Shown here in pieces: positions 16,347 through 23,340 of a stretch of 64,000 nucleotides of DNA. Both the position numbers and the translations under genes were made by a program. This DNA is from UBA6080 sp964607515. Its GTDB lineage: Bacteria > Fermentibacterota > Fermentibacteria > Fermentibacterales > JCC-6. Where the stretch lies: NCBI GenBank assembly GCA_964607515.1, contig CAZSKU010000001.1, positions 62,001 to 126,000 on the forward strand, in the 5' to 3' direction. Each line of letters opens with the position of its first letter. Positions within the stretch are counted from its first letter, which is position 1. The notes under the pieces are model-generated. The model saw only the letters and a program-made list of their open reading frames with translations, made no database searches and was not told the origin of the DNA.

Positions 16347-17710
16347 CCACAAGCCTCGGCCGGGGTACCGTCTTGTTCGTGGACCCTGACAGGGATCGCA
16401 CGGCCCGACTCAGGGCTCTGGTGTCGGAACTCGGGTGCACCACCACCGAGGAGAGAACCGCCCGGGGAGCCCTCAGGAGGGTCCGGTCCCGGTCGGTGAA
16501 CGTTCTGGCGGTGAGCAGCGGCACCGACGACCTTCTCATGTCCACCTTCCTTGAAACCCTGTCCCGGGTGAACACCGACGCCAGCGTGATAATCTACGGC
16601 CGCATGATAAGCGCCCAGGAAGCGGTTTCCTGGATGAAGGCGGGAGTGGTGGACATCCTGCTGGACCCAGATTCCCGGGACGGCTGGAGGCAGGCGGTTC
16701 AGCTGGCTTTTTCCCGGTCGTCCAGAAGCCTGTTCACCCGCACCGCGGCGGTGAAGGCGGCCGCTCCTCAGGACACGCCGGACATCCTCTACAGGAGCCG
16801 GGCCATGGGTGACGTTCTTCAGATGGTCAAGCGGGTGGCTCCCATCAAGGCCACGGTGCTCATCACCGGGGAGAGCGGCACAGGCAAGGACCTCCTTTCC
16901 CGAAGCATCCACGCCCAGAGCCGCAGGAAGGGCGACTACCTGGTGATGAACTGCGCGGCGATTCCCGAAACCCTGCTGGAGGACGAACTCTTCGGCCACG
17001 AGCGGGGGGCCTTCACCGGGGCCGACAGCCCGCGGGCCGGGAAATTCGAGGCCGCCGACGGCGGCACCCTTATGCTGGACGAGATCGGCGAGGTCCCCCT
17101 CTCCCTGCAGGTAAAGCTTCTCAGGGTTCTGGAGGAGGACCGCGTCACCAGACTCGGAGGGAACCGGGCGGTGCCTGTGGACGTGAGGCTGATCGCCGCC
17201 ACCAACCGCGACCTTTCGGCCATGGTCAGGGCAGGCGCCTTCAGGGAGGATCTCTACTACCGTCTGAAGGTGGTGGAGATACACATTCCCCCACTGAGGA
17301 AGAGGAGGGCCGACATTCCCCTGCTTGCTCTGACGCTTCTGCGCCAGGCCTCGGACAAACACGATCTGCCCATGCCTGAAATCACGCCGGAGGTCATGGA
17401 GTCCCTCAAGGCCTACCCCTGGCCGGGGAACGTGAGACAGCTAAAGAACCTCATGGAGAGCCTCCTGATCATGTGCCGGGAGAACATCACCCTGGACGAC
17501 CTGCCCCCCGAGATTACACCCGCCACTGGAGAGGGATCGGACCGGCTGGTTCTGGAACTGCCGGTGACCCTGCAGGAAGCCGAAGACTTGCTCGTGGAAA
17601 GGACTTTGACTCTCACCGGAGGCAACAGGACCCAGGCCGCCGCCCTGCTGGGCATGGGCAGGCGGACCCTTCAGAGAAGGCTCGGTTCCTCCGGGGACGA
17701 AACGGACTGA
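16343..17710 (+). CDS. NtrC-like sigma-54 activator with degenerate receiver
   Basis: 455 residues, TTG start overlapping the previous stop (TTGA). Residues 1-125 have receiver-like length and pattern, but the strand that should end in the phosphoacceptor Asp reads V-L-A-V-S-S-G, and the acidic pocket is D-P-D. Phosphorylation is therefore unlikely. The AAA+ core is intact: G-E-S-G-T-G-K-D (176-183), G-A-F-T-G-A (222-227), L-M-L-D-E-I-G. A Fis-type helix-turn-helix ends the protein. It lies between a carbamoyltransferase and hflK, and may control envelope genes. Confidence 0.9.
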   Translation: MTTSLGRGTVLFVDPDRDRTARLRALVSELGCTTTEERTARGALRRVRSRSVNVLAVSSGTDDLLMSTFLETLSRVNTDASVIIYGRMISAQEAVSWMKAGVVDILLDPDSRDGWRQAVQLAFSRSSRSLFTRTAAVKAAAPQDTPDILYRSRAMGDVLQMVKRVAPIKATVLITGESGTGKDLLSRSIHAQSRRKGDYLVMNCAAIPETLLEDELFGHERGAFTGADSPRAGKFEAADGGTLMLDEIGEVPLSLQVKLLRVLEEDRVTRLGGNRAVPVDVRLIAATNRDLSAMVRAGAFREDLYYRLKVVEIHIPPLRKRRADIPLLALTLLRQASDKHDLPMPEITPEVMESLKAYPWPGNVRQLKNLMESLLIMCRENITLDDLPPEITPATGEGSDRLVLELPVTLQEAEDLLVERTLTLTGGNRTQAAALLGMGRRTLQRRLGSSGDETD

Positions 17711-17726
17711 GAAAGGGGGTGCCGCC

Positions 17727-18692
17727 TTGCGGGGAAATCCGTTCAATCCGGTGTTTCCCGGGTTTCGGGTGAAATGGGTGGTCATCGTGGCCGTGGTCCT
17801 TTGGTTTCTGATCGCGGGTCCCTTCTACATCGTTGGCCCGGAGCAGGAGGGGGTGGTGCTGACCTTCGGACGCTACACCTCCACCGTGGGGCCGGGTTTT
17901 CACCTGAAGTTCCCGTGGCCGGTCCAGACAGTGTTCAAGCCTCCCGTGAACGTTGTTCAGAGGATAGAGATCGGCTACAGGTCCATTCCCAACTCCGATC
18001 CCCAGCGGTACCGGGGGTTCGATTCCGACCCCGAGATGCTGGCCGAGGCCCAGATGCTGACCGGAGACGAGAACATCATAAACGTCTCAGCCATAGTTCA
18101 GTACCGGATCAGCGACGCCAGGGCGTACCTTTTCAACGTCCGGGAGCCGGAGGCAACCCTCCGGGACATCTCCGAGGCCTGCATCCGCCAGGTCATCGGG
18201 GACAACGCCATTGACGCGGTGCTGACCACGGGCAAGCTGGACCTTCAGAACAGAATCCAGACCCTGGTGCAGAACCTGGCCGACGGCTACGGCATGGGGG
18301 TGAACATCGTGGCGGTGCAGCTGAAGGATGTTCAGCCGCCGGACCAGGTTTTCTTCGCCTTCAAGGACGTGGCCACAGCCCGGGAGGACATGCAGGCCTA
18401 CCTGAACGAGGCGGAGGCCTATCGCAACCAGGTGATTCCAGAGGCCATGGCGGACTCGGTCACCATGGTGAACGAGGCCATGGGCTACAGCGCGGTGAGG
18501 ATCAACAGGGCACTGGGCGACGCCAGCCGGTTCACGGCCCTGGCGGAGGAGTACCGGAAGAATCCCGGCACCACCTCGGCGAGAATGCACCTTGAAACCC
18601 TGGAGGAGGTTCTCTCCCGGGTGGACCTGACCATAGTTGACGAGAACGCCGGGGCCCTGACCCATTACGGCCTCGGGACGGGAGGCAGGTGA
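17727..18692 (+). CDS. hflK: HflK-like SPFH/prohibitin-family membrane protein
   Basis: 321 residues from a TTG start with GAAAGGGGG upstream. One N-terminal membrane helix (about 16-35) is followed by an SPFH domain (E-Q-E-G-V-V-L-T-F-G-R start) and a charged, Ala/Glu-rich helical tail. HflK pairs with HflC in a large ring around the FtsH protease and modulates its activity. Pairing with hflC one base downstream supports the name. No ftsH is present in the window. The N-terminus lacks the Gly-rich stretch of the E. coli protein. Confidence 0.88.
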   Translation: MRGNPFNPVFPGFRVKWVVIVAVVLWFLIAGPFYIVGPEQEGVVLTFGRYTSTVGPGFHLKFPWPVQTVFKPPVNVVQRIEIGYRSIPNSDPQRYRGFDSDPEMLAEAQMLTGDENIINVSAIVQYRISDARAYLFNVREPEATLRDISEACIRQVIGDNAIDAVLTTGKLDLQNRIQTLVQNLADGYGMGVNIVAVQLKDVQPPDQVFFAFKDVATAREDMQAYLNEAEAYRNQVIPEAMADSVTMVNEAMGYSAVRINRALGDASRFTALAEEYRKNPGTTSARMHLETLEEVLSRVDLTIVDENAGALTHYGLGTGGR

Positions 18693-19780
18693 TGAGGAAG
18701 CTCGGCGGCTGTGTCCTGTTCCTGATACTCATTGCGGTGGTCCTGGCGGTCACGGGAACCCTCTTCACGGTCAACGAAACCCAGCAGGCCGTGGTTCTGC
18801 AGCTGGGCAGGCCGGTGAGGGTCATCGTGGGCAACCGCACCCCGGAGGAGATGGCCTCGCTCCAGTCCTGGATGGAAGCCAACGCTCCCGGCGTGACCCT
18901 GACCCGGGGCGCCGGCCTGTACGTCAGGGTGCCGCTGCTTCAGCAGGTCACCCTCTTCGACGACAGGATCCTGGAGTACGACGATGATCCGGCGGACGTG
19001 GTCACCCGGGACAAGAAACACATCCAGGTGGACTGCTACGCACGATGGAGGATTCAGAACCCCCTGCTGTTCCTTCGCAGCGTCCGCACCGAGAGGGAGG
19101 CACTGGCCCGGCTGGACGACGTGATCTACTCCGAGCTGCGCACGGAGCTGGGCAAGAGCGATCTCATCAACATCGTCCGGAGCACGAACGATCCGGTGGG
19201 GCTCGATTCCTACGTCCGGCTGGTGAACAGCATCTCCATGTCCGACTCTACCAGGGACATCGTCATGGCCGGGGGCGAGGTTCTGGAGATAATACCCATG
19301 CTCAGGATACCCCCCGGTGAAGGCCGGGAGGCCATTCTGAACCGGGTGACTGAAAACAGCCGCAGGCTGGCGTCCCAGTATGGGATCCACATAGTGGACA
19401 TCAGGATAAAAAGGGCCGACCTGCCCCCGGAGAACCAGGCTGCGGTCTTCACCAGGATGCAGGCCGAACGCAGCCGGATTTCCACCAGGTACAGGGCCGA
19501 GGGGCACCGGATGGCCAGAACGATCCTGGCGGAGACCGACCTGAAGGTGGACAGCATCACCAGTCAGGCGGAAATGCTGGCGCTTTCAATCCAGGGCCGG
19601 GCCGACAGCACTGCCGCGGCGATCTACTCCGGAGCCTACCAGGCCTACCCCGACTTCTACCGGTTCACCAGGAGCCTGGAAGCCCTTGAGATGGTGCTTG
19701 ACTCGACCGATACCGCGGTACTCGGGGCCGAAGGGGTCTTCCGGCTTCTGCTCTCACCCCCGGGGCGCTTTCAGGAATAG
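18692..19780 (+). CDS. hflC: HflC-like SPFH/prohibitin-family membrane protein
   Basis: 362 residues. ATG at 18692 overlaps the hflK stop by one base (TGATG); GTG 18689 is an alternative. A single N-terminal helix is followed by N-E-T-Q-Q-A-V-V-L-Q-L-G-R, the classic HflC entry to the SPFH domain. The region T-R-D-K-K-H-I-Q-V-D, R-I-K-R-A-D-L-P and Y-R-A-E-G match HflC. It should sit in the inner membrane with HflK as an FtsH regulator. Confidence 0.92.
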   Translation: MRKLGGCVLFLILIAVVLAVTGTLFTVNETQQAVVLQLGRPVRVIVGNRTPEEMASLQSWMEANAPGVTLTRGAGLYVRVPLLQQVTLFDDRILEYDDDPADVVTRDKKHIQVDCYARWRIQNPLLFLRSVRTEREALARLDDVIYSELRTELGKSDLINIVRSTNDPVGLDSYVRLVNSISMSDSTRDIVMAGGEVLEIIPMLRIPPGEGREAILNRVTENSRRLASQYGIHIVDIRIKRADLPPENQAAVFTRMQAERSRISTRYRAEGHRMARTILAETDLKVDSITSQAEMLALSIQGRADSTAAAIYSGAYQAYPDFYRFTRSLEALEMVLDSTDTAVLGAEGVFRLLLSPPGRFQE

Positions 19781-19781
19781 G

Positions 19782-20534
19782 GTGGCTTCCACCGTCCTTT
19801 TCGGCGCCGCCGGGCGGCTGGGCACAGCCCTCAGAAAAGTTTCCGCAGGGCACACCGGGCTGTACTGCCACGGTCTGGGCGGCGCCGGCGGGCCCGCCCA
19901 GACGGACCTGGCCTCGGCGGACCCGGCGGGCCTCATTCCCGAGGATGCGGATACTGTCATCAACTGCGCGGCCATGAGCGCCGTTGGGGACTGCCGCAGG
20001 AATCCGGCCGCCGCCTTCGGGGTGAACTGTCTCTGGCCCCGGAGGCTGGCGGCGCGATGCGCGGAAATGGGGATCGGGCTGGTCCACATGAGTACCGACC
20101 TGGTCTGGTCCGGGGGTATTCCGCCGTACAAACGCCACTCACCGGCGGTCCCCATGTCGGTGTACGGCTGGACGAAACTCCTCGGTGACCTGCTGGTGAG
20201 GCGGGTCCACCCGGGGGCCCTGGTGGTAAGGACTTCGGTGCTGGTGGGGGAGATCGGAGCCCGGAGGCCAACTTTTACCGAAGAGATTCTCTCCGGCGCC
20301 GCAAGCCGTTTCTACGCCGATTCCATCCGGCACCACACCCCCATCATCCCTTTGGCGGAAACCCTTCACAGGCTTGCCGGGGAGGGGACATCCGGGCTGA
20401 TTCTGGCTGCGTCCCCCCTGGCCATGTCCCGGCTGGCCTATGCCGCGACCCTGATACCGGAGCCGGAGGGGGTCCGGGCTCCCCGGGGGGTTCCCCTGAA
20501 CCTGACCATGCTGGTGGACGTGGAGGTGATCTGA
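19782..20534 (+). CDS. RmlD-like NAD(P)-dependent sugar-nucleotide reductase
   Basis: 250 residues from GTG 19782, two bases after the hflC stop. N-terminal dinucleotide-binding motif G-A-A-G-R-L-G, N-C-A-A-M near residue 62, S-T-D-L-V-W (equivalent to S-T-D-Y-V-F), and the catalytic Y-G-W-T-K. This is the extended short-chain dehydrogenase pattern of dTDP-4-dehydrorhamnose reductase. At ~250 residues it is somewhat shorter than usual (~290). It closes the operon carrying glycan genes. A different 4-keto-sugar substrate is possible. Confidence 0.8.
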   Translation: MASTVLFGAAGRLGTALRKVSAGHTGLYCHGLGGAGGPAQTDLASADPAGLIPEDADTVINCAAMSAVGDCRRNPAAAFGVNCLWPRRLAARCAEMGIGLVHMSTDLVWSGGIPPYKRHSPAVPMSVYGWTKLLGDLLVRRVHPGALVVRTSVLVGEIGARRPTFTEEILSGAASRFYADSIRHHTPIIPLAETLHRLAGEGTSGLILAASPLAMSRLAYAATLIPEPEGVRAPRGVPLNLTMLVDVEVI

Positions 20535-20705
20535 GGGTTTTCTCCTCGCCTTAGACGGTCTGCGCCTGGAACAAGACATTCCTTTCCGTGCTAAATGATA
20601 AAAATGCGATTCATGGCATTCACAAGCCGAGCAGCCTCCTCAATTCCCATTTCGGCAGCTTGAATGCTGTTTAGCCAAGTCTGGAGCACTGGAGGGGAGG
20701 GTTCC
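20535..20705. other. AT-richer intergenic stretch
   Basis: 171 bases, visibly less GC-rich than all its surroundings, particularly 20570-20690. I see no tRNA, terminator or convincing promoter. On the minus strand an open frame ends at 20591 and reads like a real C-terminus (see findings). Confidence 0.5.
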
Positions 20706-21530
20706 ATGAACGACGAGGGCAGTATAACCGGATGCTTCAGCGGATTCAGGAGGACCGGGAACCCCGCCTTTCTGGCAAGGGCCCTGGTTCTGTCGTTCCG
20801 CCAGGGAAGGCTCCCCGAGATCGCCCGCAGCGCCGCCATGGAGCTGGCGATTCGGCCCTCCACGGTCTCGCGGGTGGGGGATGACTTCCGGAATGTGGTA
20901 GGCAGGACTGATTCGCATCTCGGCGGCACCTTCACACGGGAAGGGATGGCGGAGAAGTTCGGGAACATGTTCCTGGAACTCCCGAAGGACTTCCAGGGAA
21001 CCCGCTGGTCCAACCTCTGTCCGGTGGGCGATCTCACGGTGGTGGGGGAGTACTTCGAGGGGAAGCGGCTGTTCCTGGTGGGAAGGGAGCGCTGCCTGCA
21101 GTTCCGTCGGTACCTCGACCAGCCCGACGTGCGGCACATCCACTCGGTCATCAGCCGGGGGGACGAAATCCTCGTGTCCACAGGCGACGCCCGGAAGGCC
21201 CTGGATCTATGGCGGCTGACGGGGGAGGATCTGGTGTTCGTGAAAAGGCTGAGAAAGAACTCCGCCGGGTTCACCGGAGCGACGAAGCTGGGGGGAAAGC
21301 TTTTTTTCGGCACCGACTTCAGCAGCCGGCCCAACTGGATAGAGACAGGCCGGAAAAGGTTTCCCTTCCCCCGGGCATGCTACCGATTCTACGTGGAGGC
21401 CATGCAGGCGGTTGACTCCAGGTTCATCGTCACGGTGAACAAGGACAAGCTGGTCAGCAGAGGCAGGAAGGTCTGGTCGGTGTTCGACGCCGTGGAGGGA
21501 AAGTTCCTGTACAGCGGAGAGCGCCCGTGA
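20706..21530 (+). CDS. hypothetical protein, possible beta-propeller fragment
   Basis: 274 residues from ATG 20706, preceded by GGAGGGGAGGG. I do not recognise a family. Residues about 90-270 alternate short strands with G-D-L-T-V-V-G, G-D-E-I-L-V-S and G-G-K-L-F-F-G turns, as in repeat propellers. No signal peptide or membrane segment is visible, so it is probably cytoplasmic. Many Arg and Phe residues. It follows the polysaccharide operon and precedes a secreted protease, with a 4-base overlap of the latter's open frame upstream of its likely start. Confidence 0.6.
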   Translation: MNDEGSITGCFSGFRRTGNPAFLARALVLSFRQGRLPEIARSAAMELAIRPSTVSRVGDDFRNVVGRTDSHLGGTFTREGMAEKFGNMFLELPKDFQGTRWSNLCPVGDLTVVGEYFEGKRLFLVGRERCLQFRRYLDQPDVRHIHSVISRGDEILVSTGDARKALDLWRLTGEDLVFVKRLRKNSAGFTGATKLGGKLFFGTDFSSRPNWIETGRKRFPFPRACYRFYVEAMQAVDSRFIVTVNKDKLVSRGRKVWSVFDAVEGKFLYSGERP

Positions 21531-21643
21531 CCTGGTGGCGGCGCCATTGTTCCCGGGGCCGTCGGGGGTCATCTTCGGGGTGCCCGGGCCGGGAACCGGC
21601 TTACCCCCCTCCGCCCGGTGAACCGATGCATTGGAGGTGCACC

Positions 21644-23329
21644 ATGCGGCTGGCCTGTTCTTCGGCGTTCAGATCTCTGGTATCTGTGACCGCATTGCTC
21701 TGCTCCGGGGCTTTCGCCGGCGCGGAGCACTTTCCCGGGCCTGAAACTCCCCATGACGTTCCGTTTCCAGTCCCCGGCGAGACGGGTCCCGACGTTCCGA
21801 GCCTTCTGCCCGGTCCTTACGGCCCTCCGGAAAACCCCCAGGTGGGCGATTCCTGGCTGTGGTGGCTCTGGGTTCACGACCCGATGCCGCCCCACTTCGA
21901 GCAGGCGATGTGCACCGTGCGGGGGGTCGGGGAGAACGCCTACGTGGTGGTGAGGGACGAGGAATGGCTGGTGTCGGTGGACCAGGCGGACGTAGACCAG
22001 ATCCTCGAGCGGTGGGACAACAGTTCCATAGGGCCCTGGCCCGACCGGGGGATTTTCGAGAACGACACCACGGCCTTCGGGCCACCTCCCGACGCCCTGG
22101 ACCAGGATCCCAGGATCTATCTGGTGTGGTTCGACTTCGGTATCTCGGCGGACGGTTTCTTCTTCTGGTTCGACCAGTTCCCAGAGGGCACCTATCCCCA
22201 GTACCACAGCAACGAGTGCGAGACGCTCTACCTGAACCCCTACAGTTCCGGAGGTCCTTCGGGGGACTACATGCTGGCGGTGGCGGCCCACGAGTTCCAG
22301 CACATGATCCACTGGAACCACGACGAGGATGAGGCTTCCTGGGTGAACGAAGGGCTGAGCGAGATGGCCATGTGGATCTACGGAGCGCCGGACAACATCT
22401 CCTCCTTCAACTCGAACCCCGACAACTCTCTGATCACATGGAGCGGAACCTGGGCCGATTACATCAAGACCTACCTGTGGACGCTGTACTTCTACGAGCG
22501 GTGCGGGGGGATGGAGTCCCTCGGAGACGTGGTCCAGGAGGCTGCCAACTCGGTGGCCGGGTACGAAAACGTGCTGGACGGCCTGGGGTACCCCGGCGGG
22601 TTCGCCGACCTGTTCGCCGACTGGACGGTGGCCAACTATCTGGACGATCCATCCATCTCGGACGGAAGGTTCGGGTACCTGGGGGACGAACTGCCCCCCT
22701 TCTCCCACGCCGGAAGCTATTCGTCCTATCCGGTTCTGGACGTGTACAAGACGGTGAACCACTGGGCTGCGGACTATTACCGGTTCCAGGCCCTGGATTC
22801 CCTGGGGGCCCTGGCGCTGGCCTTCGACGGGTCCGACGACAATTCCTTCGCCGTGTGGGGGCTTGTGCTCCGGGGCGGCGGGGATACCGAGGTGCACCGG
22901 ATGACCCTCGACGGAGCCACCCAGACCGGCGGCCTGGTGCTTGAGGGCCTCTCGGACCCCGACGACAAGGTGATCCTGGTGGTGGCGGGCGCCTCGGGCT
23001 CCGGCGGAACGGGGTACGTTTTCAGCGCCCAGGCCCCCCAGGGGGCGGCGCCCGGAGGGGAACCTGAACCTGGGCCGCCAAGGCTGATAGCCCGGCCGAA
23101 CCCGTTCCACCACGTCGTGGCCCTGTCCGTTACCCCCATTCCTTCAGGGGGGATACCGACGGTGGAGATCTTCGACCTGGCGGGAAGGCTGGTGAAGCGG
23201 TTCGTCCCGGGGGAGGAACTGATCTGGGACGGCCGGCTTGAGACCGGGCAGCAGGCATCATGCGGGGTTTACCTGGCCCGGCTGACCGTGCAGGGAAACA
23301 CCTTGAAGGCGGCGCTGTTGTTGCTCTGA
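21644..23329 (+). CDS. secreted zinc metalloprotease with C-terminal sorting domain
   Basis: 561 residues from ATG 21644, with GGAGGTG just upstream. Signal peptide about 1-27. The zincin motif H-E-F-Q-H is at 216-220, followed by W-V-N-E-G-L-S-E with the third ligand Glu (about 236-240). This resembles M6/M30-type secreted proteases. The last ~80 residues form a FlgD-like/type IX-secretion-type module: R-P-N-P-F, then V-E-I-F-D-L-A-G-R-L-V, W-D-G-R and G-V-Y-L-A-R-L. It should be exported and anchored or released at the surface. The convergent uvrA ends 12 bases away. Confidence 0.85.
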   Translation: MRLACSSAFRSLVSVTALLCSGAFAGAEHFPGPETPHDVPFPVPGETGPDVPSLLPGPYGPPENPQVGDSWLWWLWVHDPMPPHFEQAMCTVRGVGENAYVVVRDEEWLVSVDQADVDQILERWDNSSIGPWPDRGIFENDTTAFGPPPDALDQDPRIYLVWFDFGISADGFFFWFDQFPEGTYPQYHSNECETLYLNPYSSGGPSGDYMLAVAAHEFQHMIHWNHDEDEASWVNEGLSEMAMWIYGAPDNISSFNSNPDNSLITWSGTWADYIKTYLWTLYFYERCGGMESLGDVVQEAANSVAGYENVLDGLGYPGGFADLFADWTVANYLDDPSISDGRFGYLGDELPPFSHAGSYSSYPVLDVYKTVNHWAADYYRFQALDSLGALALAFDGSDDNSFAVWGLVLRGGGDTEVHRMTLDGATQTGGLVLEGLSDPDDKVILVVAGASGSGGTGYVFSAQAPQGAAPGGEPEPGPPRLIARPNPFHHVVALSVTPIPSGGIPTVEIFDLAGRLVKRFVPGEELIWDGRLETGQQASCGVYLARLTVQGNTLKAALLLL

Positions 23330-23340
23330 TCCGCCCCGGT

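Noticed and set aside
21569..23113. Minus-strand open frame opposite the metalloprotease
   Set aside because: The plus-strand protein has a signal peptide, HExxH and sorting module; the antisense frame has none of these features.
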